Assembly: GCA_023404955.1 (NCBI GenBank)
Contig: JAEXZY010000121.1
Location: forward strand, 1 to 64,000
Length of the DNA: 64,000 nt
Direction of reading: 5' to 3'
Origin: Actinomycetes bacterium
GTDB lineage: Bacteria; Actinomycetota; Actinomycetes; Mycobacteriales; Mycobacteriaceae
The notes below the pieces were generated by a model. It saw only the letters and a program-made list of their open reading frames with translations, did not search any database and was not told the DNA's origin. The stretch's first letter is position 1. Each line of letters opens with the position of its first letter. Positions 52,343 to 60,212 of this stretch are shown piece after piece. Position numbers and translations under genes: made by a program.

Positions 52343-53071
52343 GTGGCGATGGTCCCGCCGTCGCAGCCGTCGCTCACGGTCGGCTACGTCCCCGGCGGCA
52401 CGCCCGCGAAGTGGGCCCGGCACTGGACGCAGCGACACCCGCAGGCCCGGCTCGAGCTCACCACCCTCCCTGCGGCCGACGCGGCCGAGGCCGTCCGGGC
52501 CGGCACCGTCGACATCGCGGTGCTGCGCCTGCCCACGGACACCTCAGGGCTCGCGGTGATCCCGCTCTACGAGGAGATCACCGTGGCCGTCGTACCGGCG
52601 GACCACCTCGTCACCGCGTCCGACGAGATCGCCGCCGCCGACCTCGCCGACGAACCGCGGCTGGTGCCCCTCGACGACGTCGTCGACTGGCGCGAGGCGC
52701 CCGGCGATCCCGCCGAGTACTGCCCCGAAACCACCGCAGCGGCAATCGAACTCGTCGCCGCTGGGGCCGGCGTGCTCATCGTCCCGCAGTCGCTGGCGCG
52801 GCTGTATCACCGCAAAGACGTCACCTACCGCCCGATCGTCGATGCGCCCACCTGCGCCGTCGCGCTGGCCGTGCCGCAGGGCCCGCAATCGGCGCTCGTC
52901 GACGACTTCATCGGCGTCGTTCGCGGCCGCAAGCCGGGCTCGTCTCGTGGGCAGAACGCGCCGGCGCCCAAGCGCACAGCGCGGGAGAAGACCATGGCCA
53001 AGCAGGCCGCCCGGGCCGCTGCCGGCAAGGTCGCCCGCACGCCGGGCAAGCCCGGAAAGCGCTCTCGGTAG
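52343..53071 (+). CDS. Orphan LysR-type effector-binding domain without HTH
   Basis: The protein of about 242 residues starts directly in the LysR substrate-binding domain (SLTVGYVPGGTPAKWARHWT, DIAVLRLPTDTSGLAVIPLY, AAGAGVLIVPQSLARLYHR). The usual N-terminal winged HTH is missing. A Lys/Arg/Ala-rich tail (about 205-242) could contact nucleic acid. The start is GTG 52343 or ATG 52349. It diverges from DUF5997 with a 23-bp gap, so the two must share control sequences. Confidence 0.78.
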   Translation: MAMVPPSQPSLTVGYVPGGTPAKWARHWTQRHPQARLELTTLPAADAAEAVRAGTVDIAVLRLPTDTSGLAVIPLYEEITVAVVPADHLVTASDEIAAADLADEPRLVPLDDVVDWREAPGDPAEYCPETTAAAIELVAAGAGVLIVPQSLARLYHRKDVTYRPIVDAPTCAVALAVPQGPQSALVDDFIGVVRGRKPGSSRGQNAPAPKRTAREKTMAKQAARAAAGKVARTPGKPGKRSR

Positions 53072-53133
53072 ATCTGGTGTGCACGCAGACCGTTCATGAC
53101 CGCCGATAGGCGATCTGAGCGCACGCCAGACGC

Positions 53134-53550
53134 TCACATCGTCAGCGTGCCGTCCTCGTTGATCGTCCACGCCGGGTTGAGCGCCACCTCCCAGACGTGC
53201 CCGTCCGGGTCGGCGAAGTAGCCCGAGTAGCCGCCCCAGAACACCCGCTCGGCCGGTTTGAGCAGCGTGGCACCCGCCGCGACGGCTTGTTCCAGTGCGG
53301 CGTCGACATCGGCCTCGGACCGCTGATTGATCGCGATCGTGATGCCGCTGAACCTGCCGTCGACGGGATGGTGCGCGTCCTCGGCGAGATCGGAGCGGCC
53401 GAACAATGCCAGCGCGATCCCTGGCAGCTGGTAGAACACCACACCCTCGGGGGCGTCGTGGGGCTGCCACCCCAAACCCTGTTCGTAGAAGCGGCGGGCT
53501 CGCGCGAGATCGTCGACGCCGAGCGTGATCAGGCTGATGCGTTGCTCCAT
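53134..53550 (-). CDS. VOC-superfamily (glyoxalase-like) protein
   Basis: The 138-residue protein has two beta-alpha-beta units with ITLGVDDLARARRFYEQGLG at the N-terminus and GYSGYFADPDGHVWEVALNP at the C-terminus. A metal-ligand Glu occurs in the second motif. The superfamily covers glyoxalases, dioxygenases and resistance proteins, and substrate cannot be assigned. It starts with ATG at 53550. Confidence 0.85.
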   Translation of the reverse strand: MEQRISLITLGVDDLARARRFYEQGLGWQPHDAPEGVVFYQLPGIALALFGRSDLAEDAHHPVDGRFSGITIAINQRSEADVDAALEQAVAAGATLLKPAERVFWGGYSGYFADPDGHVWEVALNPAWTINEDGTLTM

Positions 53551-53680
53551 GGCGCGACGGTAATCCTGCCCACCGACAGCTGGGGGCGCTTCAGAAACCA
53601 CACCGCCGGGTGTGGACTGTCACTCCAACACCCGGCGGGGCGCCGACGTTGCGGCGGGGTGGTCTCTCGGCGGTCAACAA

Positions 53681-54862
53681 CTAATAGGTGTGCTGCGGGC
53701 CCTGGGCCTTCTTGTACAGCGACTTGAGCATACGGTCACGGAAGTGGGCGTTGTCGATCAGCTTGATTCCGGTGTTGGCGACCGCGGGGATGCCGGCGAG
53801 TTTGTGGAAATACCTGCCGCGCTTGTACTCGCGACCCCACGCGGCCTCCATGCGCTGGCCGTAGTTGGTGAAATCGTCAGGCCCGCCGTTGGTCAGCGCG
53901 GCAATCGCACACTCGCCGGCGGCGAGTCCGGATTCCAGCGCCTTGGAGATGCCCGCGCCCGAGGCGGGCTTGCCCGCACCCAGCGAATCGCCGGTGAACA
54001 GCACGCCCGGGCGCCATGCCGGCCACGCGGTGAATCCCATCGGCAACCGCCAGGCGCGCACGCTCTTGTTCTTCTTCAGCTCCTCGATGGGCGGCAGGTC
54101 CCACTCACGAGGCAGCGTGCGCAGGAAGTCGCCGAGGAACTGGGTGGCGTTGATGGACTGCCAGTTCTTGTAGCTGTTGACGTAGCCCAAGCCGATGTTG
54201 AAGATCCCGTTGCCCATCGGGAACACCCAGCCGTAGCCGGGCAGCTGATCACCCTGGAACTGCAGCTTGAGGTAGATGTCGAGGCTGTCGGAGTCGGCGC
54301 GGTTGGCCGGCATCTCCGAGCGGATCGCGATCGCCGAGTAGCCGTTGTATTCGGAGTCGATCTTCAATGCGCGCTTGATGGGGGAGTAGGCGCCGTCGGC
54401 GGCGATCACCGCGTCGCCGTAGACCTTCTCGCCGCTCTTGAGCACGACACCGATGACGCGTCCGTTGGCGTCGAGTTCCGGCCCGGCCACCTCGGCGCCC
54501 TGACGCACCTCGGCGCCGGCGGATTCAGCGTGCTTGAGCAACGTGGTGTCGAGGTGCTCGCGGCTGACGGTGTGCCCGTGGTTGGGCATGCCCGGCCGCG
54601 TCGGGAACGACAGCTCCCAGCGGCTGGGGCTGTACACCGTCACCCGGTTGACGCGGTGATAGGTGGCCACTTCGTCGGCCAACCCCATCTTCTGCAGGTA
54701 GCTCACGGCGCGCGCGGTCAGGCCGTCACCGCAGGGCTTCGCCCGCGGGAACTGTGCCTTGTCGAGCACCACTACATTCGCTCCGGTCTGGGCGGCCTGC
54801 CATGCGGCTGCCGATCCCGACGGCCCCCCGCCGGCGATGACCAGGTCGTATCGCTGCGTCAT
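53681..54862 (-). CDS. Geranylgeranyl-reductase-family FAD-dependent oxidoreductase
   Basis: The 393-residue flavoprotein has DLVIAGGGPSGSAAAWQAAQ (FAD loop), FPRAKPCGDGLTARAV (the PCGDG motif of the geranylgeranyl reductase family) and GVLFTGDSLGAGKPASGAGI (second FAD site). Family members saturate isoprenoid chains, such as menaquinone in MenJ. This is a paralogue-type protein beside nrd genes; in M. tuberculosis a monooxygenase occupies the matching place. It diverges from a TetR gene with a palindrome between. Confidence 0.85.
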   Translation of the reverse strand: MTQRYDLVIAGGGPSGSAAAWQAAQTGANVVVLDKAQFPRAKPCGDGLTARAVSYLQKMGLADEVATYHRVNRVTVYSPSRWELSFPTRPGMPNHGHTVSREHLDTTLLKHAESAGAEVRQGAEVAGPELDANGRVIGVVLKSGEKVYGDAVIAADGAYSPIKRALKIDSEYNGYSAIAIRSEMPANRADSDSLDIYLKLQFQGDQLPGYGWVFPMGNGIFNIGLGYVNSYKNWQSINATQFLGDFLRTLPREWDLPPIEELKKNKSVRAWRLPMGFTAWPAWRPGVLFTGDSLGAGKPASGAGISKALESGLAAGECAIAALTNGGPDDFTNYGQRMEAAWGREYKRGRYFHKLAGIPAVANTGIKLIDNAHFRDRMLKSLYKKAQGPQHTY

Positions 54863-54958
54863 ATCTCTCGTCTCTGTGCGCGGCTGTCGCCCGGAATAGT
54901 ACCGATTCAGCCGCACCCCGCATGGCGCGACCGCCGTGATGGGTTGGTGACGTTCGTC

Positions 54959-54977
54959 CCCTGACGCGCGGTCAGGG
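54959..54977. promoter_or_regulatory. Palindromic operator between flavoprotein and TetR genes
   Basis: CCCTGAC and GTCAGGG are perfect 7-bp arms around GCGCG. It lies 36 bp upstream of the TetR start, close to its -35 region, and 96 bp before the flavoprotein start. It is probably bound by the TetR protein. Confidence 0.65.
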
Positions 54978-55001
54978 CAGGTCAGCCGTATGCCCACCGG
55001 G

Positions 55002-55007
55002 TAGAGT
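55002..55007 (+). promoter_or_regulatory. -10 element giving a leaderless TetR message
   Basis: TAGAGT lies 6 nt before the GTG at 55014. Mycobacteria commonly use leaderless transcripts with this spacing. No ribosome site is present upstream of the GTG. Confidence 0.5.
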
Positions 55008-55013
55008 GACCGG

Positions 55014-55751
55014 GTGCGACGAGGGTCGAGAGGGCGCGCAGCCGACGAGCCGGGGGTCAAGGTGGACGCCCGCAGTGAACGCTGGCGCGAACACCGCAAG
55101 AAGGTGCGGTCCGAGATCGTCGACGCGGCATTCCGGGCGATCGACCGACAAGGCCCCGAGGTGTCGCTGCGGGAGATCGCCGAAGAGGCCGGCACGGCCA
55201 AGCCGAAGATCTACCGCCACTTCACCGACAAGTCGGACCTGTTTCAGGCGATCGGCCAGCGCATGCGGGACATCCTTTGGTCCGCGATCTTTCCCTCGAT
55301 CGACGTCTCCACCGATGCCGCGCACACCATCATCCGCCGGGCCGTCGAACAGTACGTCCGGCTGGTCGACGAACACCCGAACGTGATCCGGTTCCTGATG
55401 CAGGGCCGGTTCGCCGAAAGTGAGTCGACGATCCGCGCGGTGAACGAGGGCCGCGACATCACGCTGGCGATGGCGGACATGTTCAGTCACGAGCTCCAGG
55501 ACATGGAGCTCGACGGCGCGGCCTTCGAGCTGGCCGCGTTCGCCACCTTCGGGGCCGCGGCGTCGGCGACCGACTGGTGGTTGGGCGCCCAGCAGGACAC
55601 GCCGCGGCGGCTGCCGGCTGAGAAGTTCGTCGACTACCTGACCACGATCATGCTCGGCTCCATCAACGGCACCTGCGAGGTGCTGGGCATCCGGATCGAC
55701 CCGGAGCTGCCGCTGCATGAGGGTGTCACCCGGCGCGAACAGGTGGCCTGA
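55014..55751 (+). CDS. TetR-family regulator (Rv3050c-like)
   Basis: The 245-residue protein has a basic N-terminus (RRGSRGRAADEPGVKVDARS) and HTH SLREIAEEAGTAKPKIYRHF. The C-terminal domain has WWLGAQQDTPRRLPAEKFVD. The gene between nrdE and nrdF in M. tuberculosis is of this type. It should regulate the divergent flavoprotein via 54959-54977. Its 3' end overlaps the convergent cyclase gene by 26 bp. Confidence 0.87.
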   Translation: MRRGSRGRAADEPGVKVDARSERWREHRKKVRSEIVDAAFRAIDRQGPEVSLREIAEEAGTAKPKIYRHFTDKSDLFQAIGQRMRDILWSAIFPSIDVSTDAAHTIIRRAVEQYVRLVDEHPNVIRFLMQGRFAESESTIRAVNEGRDITLAMADMFSHELQDMELDGAAFELAAFATFGAAASATDWWLGAQQDTPRRLPAEKFVDYLTTIMLGSINGTCEVLGIRIDPELPLHEGVTRREQVA

Positions 55752-56532
55752 GGTCGTCGACACCGAGCGCGAAGGCGGCCACCGGCCGCTCGTAGCTACG
55801 AAGCTGCAGACGGCGCACGGCTTTCCCGTCCATGAGATCGTCGGCAACCCCGGATGCGACGAGCAGTTCCCCGCCGGCGGCGCTGCCTTGCATCCGCGCC
55901 CCTAGGTTCACCGGCTCCCCGAGAGCGGTGAAGTCGACCACCTCGCCTCCGACATTGCCGACGTAGGCCGACCCCGCGCTCACGGTGACACCCACGTCGA
56001 GCCACGGCCCGCTGCGGCTGCCGTAGCCGACCGCTGCCAGGAGGTCCACACCGGCCGATACGGCGCGGTGCCGGTACCTGGGGCCGCTGATGCCCTGCAC
56101 GAAGATCGCCATCACCTCGTCGCCGATCAGCTTGTCGATCACCGCGTCGTGACGCAGCAACGTCTGAGTTGCCATGGCGTAAAACCGGTTCATCACTGTC
56201 GCGAACTCCGCCGCTCCCCGTCGGCCCATTTCCGTCGAACCTCGGACGTCGGCGAACAGGACCGCCACGTCGACCTGCGCGCCCCCGGTGGGGAGTGCGT
56301 CGCAGCAACGGCTGCACAGGTTCGGGTTCTTGCGTGACGGGCGGAAACCGGCGACAGCGAGAGCACGCCCGGCCGGCCCCCGAAACGGGTTGCTGCACAT
56401 CTTGCACCGAGGCGCCGAGGGCAGGTAGCGGAAGACGGATCGTGCGCGTACGAGCGGTCCGTGCCCTTCGATGAGCACCTTCTCCCACAATCGCGCGGTG
56501 GTGAGGTCGCGGGGAACGTCGACGAATGCCAT
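55726..56532 (-). CDS. Class III adenylate/guanylate cyclase with an N-terminal cysteine cluster
   Basis: The 268-residue protein has a cysteine cluster (CKMCSNPF at about 47-54, then CSRCCDALP), probably zinc-binding. The cyclase domain has VLFADVRGSTEMGRR (metal Asp), DKLIGDEVMAIFV (base-specifying Lys and second Asp) and GEPVNLGARMQ (transition-state Asn/Arg). It looks catalytically intact. I start at MAFVDVPRDL (56532), not the ATG at 56574, because the latter lies inside a palindromic operator. It diverges from the HD-GYP-like LuxR gene. Confidence 0.85.
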   Translation of the reverse strand: MAFVDVPRDLTTARLWEKVLIEGHGPLVRARSVFRYLPSAPRCKMCSNPFRGPAGRALAVAGFRPSRKNPNLCSRCCDALPTGGAQVDVAVLFADVRGSTEMGRRGAAEFATVMNRFYAMATQTLLRHDAVIDKLIGDEVMAIFVQGISGPRYRHRAVSAGVDLLAAVGYGSRSGPWLDVGVTVSAGSAYVGNVGGEVVDFTALGEPVNLGARMQGSAAGGELLVASGVADDLMDGKAVRRLQLRSYERPVAAFALGVDDLRPPVRAG

Positions 56533-56566
56533 GTGCTGATGGTGGGCGCTGCTGCGGCGTGCGTCG

Positions 56567-56612
56567 TGAGGCATCCGCCTCAAACCCGGGCCCAGTTGAG
56601 GCAGGTGCCCCG
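56567..56612. promoter_or_regulatory. Two palindromic boxes between cyclase and HD-LuxR genes
   Basis: Box A is TGAGGCATCCGCCTCA (56567-56582) and box B is TGAGGCAGGTGCCCCG (56597-56612). They start 30 bp apart, about three helical turns. A third, near-identical box lies before the ABC gene at 58301-58316. The shared consensus is TGAGGCANNTGCCTCA. The likely binder is the LuxR-type protein encoded here. Confidence 0.72.
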
Positions 56613-56638
56613 TGCGGGCCGACGAATGTCCGCCGACG

Positions 56639-58288
56639 ATGACTGGCGTGACTTCAGCGATGACAACCGCGTTTCTGCTGACGGGGGCGCAGAATGAGGT
56701 CGTGCATCCGACCCGGACGTCGGGCTCCGCCATCGGAGTGCGGAGAGCCGAACTGCTCGCGGCGATCTCGCTGGCGATCGACCTCGGGCTGGGTCAGCCG
56801 ATGGAGCACATGCTCCGCTCATCACTGATCGCCACCCGGATCGCCGAGCGCATGGGCTTGGATGCCGGACGGCGTGCGACGGTGTACTACGCAAATCTGC
56901 TGGGTTGGATCGGATGTCACGCGGATTCCCATGAACTGTCCGAGCTTTTCGGCGACGACATCGCATTCCGGGCAGACACCTACGCGGTGGACATGACCGG
57001 GCTGCCGTTCCTGCGACTGATGGTCAGTCACGTCGGCCGTGGCATGCCCGGCTGGGAACGCGCGGTGCACACGGCGTCCTTTCTCCTGACCGCGCGGCAC
57101 CGGGTCGCCCAGTTGATCCAGTCCCACTGCGCATCGGCGGGTGTGCTTTCCGACCGAATGGGGCTGGACAAGCAGGTGGGGGAGGCGCTTCGGTGCATCT
57201 TCGAGCGGTGGGATGGCCGCGGATTGCCTTACGGTGTTGAGGGAGAGGACATCCCGCTCGAGATCCGCATCGTCCGGCTGGCCGATGTCGCCGAGGTTCA
57301 TCTGCGGTCCGGGGGCGTCCCGGGTGCTCTCGCGGTTGTCCGGCAGCGGCGCGGCACACAGTTCGCCCCGGCTGTCGTCGACGTCTTCTGCCGTGACGCG
57401 ACCGCGATTCTCGACGGGCTGCTCGACATCGATGTCTGGACGGCCGCGCTGGCGCTCGCGCCGGATCGCGACCGCACCCTCGACAGTGACGAGACCGATG
57501 AGTTGCTTCGCGCGACAGCCGATTTCGTCGATCTGAAGTGCCCATGCACGCCTGGGTATTCGCGTGGCGTCGCCGATCTCGCAGCGGCAGCGGCCAGAGC
57601 GCTCGGGATGCCGGCCTCGGATGTAATGCGGCTGTACCGCGCAGCCCTGGTGCACGGGCTCGGCAGACTGGGCGTTTCGAACCAGATCTGGTCGAAGAAG
57701 GGACAACTCAGCACCGCCGAGTGGGAACGGGTCCGGATGTATCCGTACCTGACCGGCCGAATCCTGAGCCGTGTGAGTGGACTGGAGTCGGTGGGGTCAT
57801 TGGCGACCAGGCACGAGGAGCGCATCGACGGTTCGGGCTTCCCTCGGGGGATCGCCGGAGCAGAGTTGACGGCGCAGGATCGGCTGCTTGCTGCCACGGT
57901 GGCCTACCGTCAACTCCTCGAACCGCGACCGCTTCGCCCCGCATTCGATGTCGACGCGGCCGCCGATGAGCTCGCACGGCAGGCGCGCGCCGGTCACCTC
58001 GATGCCGAGTGCGTGCAGGCGGTTCTGGCGGCTGCGGGGCACCGGGTGTCGCGGCGAAGCACCTGGACGGCCGGGCTCACCGGCCGCGAGGTGGAGGTGC
58101 TGCGGCTCGTCGCGCAGGGCCGGTCGAACCGTGAGATCGCAGCCGAATTGGTCATCGCCGAGAAGACGGCTCGCAATCACGTCGAGCGGGTCTACGCCAA
58201 GCTCGGCGTCAACAACCGGACGCAGGCGAGCCTTGCGGCCATCGACCGGGGACTGGTGGCGTTCGCCGGCGAGTCGGCCACCCGATAG
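56639..58288 (+). CDS. LuxR-type regulator with tandem degenerate HD-GYP-like domains
   Basis: The protein of about 549 residues has two HD-GYP-related halves. The first ends FERWDGRGLPYGVEGEDIPL; the second has HGLGRLGVSNQIW, where HD is replaced by HG, and HEERIDGSGFPRGIAGAELT. The C-terminus is a LuxR HTH (LTGREVEVLRLVAQGRSNRE, then IAAELVIAEKTARNHVERVY). Metal-site Asp loss suggests ligand sensing rather than c-di-GMP hydrolysis. Start is uncertain: GTG 56612 lies in box B, ATG 56639 is preferred, ATG 56660 is possible. It probably regulates itself, the divergent cyclase and the downstream ABC gene. Confidence 0.82.
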   Translation: MTGVTSAMTTAFLLTGAQNEVVHPTRTSGSAIGVRRAELLAAISLAIDLGLGQPMEHMLRSSLIATRIAERMGLDAGRRATVYYANLLGWIGCHADSHELSELFGDDIAFRADTYAVDMTGLPFLRLMVSHVGRGMPGWERAVHTASFLLTARHRVAQLIQSHCASAGVLSDRMGLDKQVGEALRCIFERWDGRGLPYGVEGEDIPLEIRIVRLADVAEVHLRSGGVPGALAVVRQRRGTQFAPAVVDVFCRDATAILDGLLDIDVWTAALALAPDRDRTLDSDETDELLRATADFVDLKCPCTPGYSRGVADLAAAAARALGMPASDVMRLYRAALVHGLGRLGVSNQIWSKKGQLSTAEWERVRMYPYLTGRILSRVSGLESVGSLATRHEERIDGSGFPRGIAGAELTAQDRLLAATVAYRQLLEPRPLRPAFDVDAAADELARQARAGHLDAECVQAVLAAAGHRVSRRSTWTAGLTGREVEVLRLVAQGRSNREIAAELVIAEKTARNHVERVYAKLGVNNRTQASLAAIDRGLVAFAGESATR

Positions 58289-58300
58289 CCCTCGCGTTCT

Positions 58301-58316
58301 TGAGGCATGTGCCTCA
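58301..58316. promoter_or_regulatory. Palindromic box C upstream of ABC transporter
   Basis: TGAGGCATGTGCCTCA is a perfect 7-bp-arm palindrome, 74 bp before the ABC ATG and 12 bp after the LuxR stop. It shares 14 of 16 positions with box A, and TTGAGGCA-N-GTGCC with box B. Confidence 0.72.
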
Positions 58317-58389
58317 TGTGCCGGTGCGGTTCACCGTTCGATGATTGTTGCTGCACAGGCACATTCACCATCACGGAGGAGCACTCACC

Positions 58390-60090
58390 ATGACCGGATC
58401 GACCGTCGAATCCACCACCGCATCGTTGCTCGACCCTTCTGACTCAGGGCACATCGACGCGATCGACATCGCCCGGCGAATCGGCGCGAGGCAGGTCGTG
58501 CACGAGCTGTCAGTGTCGATCGAACCGGGAGAGTTGGTCGCCATCGCCGGTGGCAGCGGAGCGGGTAAGACCACTCTGCTGGAAATGCTGGCGGGGCTGC
58601 AACGACCCACCCGGGGCGAGGTTCGACACGATGGCGTCGTGGCCGGCGGACGACTCAGCGCAGACGGCCGGATCGGGTACGTGCCGCAGGACGACATCAT
58701 CCATCTCGAGATGCCGTTGCGCCGCACCCTGAGGTATGCGGCCCGGCTGCGGCTGCCGCAGGAGACGACAGCGGCCGAGGCCAACCGCATCGTCGAGGAG
58801 ACCATGGCCGACCTCGATCTCATCGAACAGGCCGAGATCCCCGTCCGTGCGCTGTCCGGAGGGCAACGCAAGCGGGCCAGCATCGCCGTCGAACTGCTGA
58901 CCCGGCCCCGCGTCTTCTTCCTGGACGAACCCACCTCGGGGCTTGATCCGGCGACCGGCGCGGAGGTGATGCGGTTGTTGCACAAGCTCACTCGACGTCG
59001 CGTCACCGTCGTGCTCACGACCCACGAACCGGCCGACATCGACCGGTGTGACCGCGTGATCTTCCTGGCGCGCAACGGACATCTCGCGTTCGACGGCAGC
59101 CCGGCCGAGGCCCGCCGCTTCTTCGGCGTCGACGACCTCACCGAGATCTACGAACGCTTGGCGGATGACCATTCGCCGCAGCACCGGGCGTTCGGCGGGA
59201 ACCGGACGGGCCCAGCCGCGGAAAGGCCGACCACCGGGCAGCCCGACCGAGTGACGAGTCGACGCGGCGCCGGTGCAGTCCGGCAATGGTGGACACTCAC
59301 CCGGCGCAACGTCGATGTGCTCCGGCGGAACCGGTTGACCCTGGCCGTTCTCCTCGGGTCACCGGTGTTGGTCACGGTGATGATGGCGACGTTGTTCACC
59401 CGCGGCGCGTTCGAGACCCGCAGCGCCTCCGACGTGGCCCCTGCGCAGATCGTGTTCTGGATCGCCTTCGCCGGTTTCTTCTTCGGGCTGACATACGGCT
59501 TGCTCCAGATCGTCGGCGAGCTCGCCGTTCTGCGGCGCGAGCGATTGGCGGGGTTGAGTGTGAGCGCCTATGTGGCCGCCAAGATCACCACGCTCCTGCC
59601 GGTGCTCGCCGGCGTCAGCGCGGTGCTGCTGGGCGTGTTGCGGCTACTCGGCCGGCTCCCCGCCGCGGGTTGGCACGTCTACACATTGCTGTTCGTCACG
59701 ATCGTGATCGAGGCGGCGTCGGCCCTGGCGCTCGGCCTGCTCGCATCGGCGGCCGTCTCCACCGCCGCCCAGGCCGCGCTTGCCTTGCCGATGCTGTGCT
59801 TCCCGCAGGTACTGTTCGGCGGCGCCATCGTCCCCGTCGACCAGATGGCAGCGCCAGGGCGATGGATGAGTCTGGCGCTGTCCAACCGTCACGCATTCGA
59901 CGCGCTCGGCCGCGACCTCGCCCTCGACCGGTACACCGCCACCCTCCCTGCGATGTCGGCCTACCGCGAGACCTTCCAGGGCGGCACCGCGGGCAGCGTC
60001 ATCACGCTCGTCTCCCTTGCCGTGGTGCTCACCGTGCTCACCGGCTGGGTGCTGCGCCGAAAGACCGCGCCGGGAACGGTGCGGCGCTGA
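58390..60090 (+). CDS. ABCG-type half-size ABC transporter (ATPase fused to ABC-2 permease)
   Basis: The 566-residue protein has Walker A IAGGSGAGKTTLLEML, signature LSGGQRKRASIAVELL, Walker B RVFFLDEPTSGLD and H-loop LTTHEPADID in residues 1-240. About six membrane helices of the ABC-2 type follow (about 300-560). The layout resembles the C-terminal part of Rv1747, without its FHA domains. It is an exporter, probably of a lipid or envelope component. A GGAGGAG ribosome site precedes the ATG, and box C lies in its promoter. Confidence 0.88.
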   Translation: MTGSTVESTTASLLDPSDSGHIDAIDIARRIGARQVVHELSVSIEPGELVAIAGGSGAGKTTLLEMLAGLQRPTRGEVRHDGVVAGGRLSADGRIGYVPQDDIIHLEMPLRRTLRYAARLRLPQETTAAEANRIVEETMADLDLIEQAEIPVRALSGGQRKRASIAVELLTRPRVFFLDEPTSGLDPATGAEVMRLLHKLTRRRVTVVLTTHEPADIDRCDRVIFLARNGHLAFDGSPAEARRFFGVDDLTEIYERLADDHSPQHRAFGGNRTGPAAERPTTGQPDRVTSRRGAGAVRQWWTLTRRNVDVLRRNRLTLAVLLGSPVLVTVMMATLFTRGAFETRSASDVAPAQIVFWIAFAGFFFGLTYGLLQIVGELAVLRRERLAGLSVSAYVAAKITTLLPVLAGVSAVLLGVLRLLGRLPAAGWHVYTLLFVTIVIEAASALALGLLASAAVSTAAQAALALPMLCFPQVLFGGAIVPVDQMAAPGRWMSLALSNRHAFDALGRDLALDRYTATLPAMSAYRETFQGGTAGSVITLVSLAVVLTVLTGWVLRRKTAPGTVRR

Positions 60091-60105
60091 CGCGGCGACA
60101 CGCCG

Positions 60106-60156
60106 ACACAAGATGTGGCATCGCCAGCGCCTCGCAAGCCCAACAAGTTGTAGTGT
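60106..60156. promoter_or_regulatory. Probable NrdR box pair upstream of nrdF
   Basis: ACACAAGATGTGGCAT (60106) and CAACAAGTTGTAGTGT (60141) each match about 11 of 16 positions of the NrdR box. Their offset is 35 bp, slightly more than the usual 31-32, so one boundary may be off. The position 57-107 bp before the GTG fits co-regulation with nrdHIE. Confidence 0.55.
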
Positions 60157-60212
60157 CGGTGGCGGCCTGTAGAACAGATCACACAGGTGAAATCCGGCGA
60201 AATGGGGTCCAG

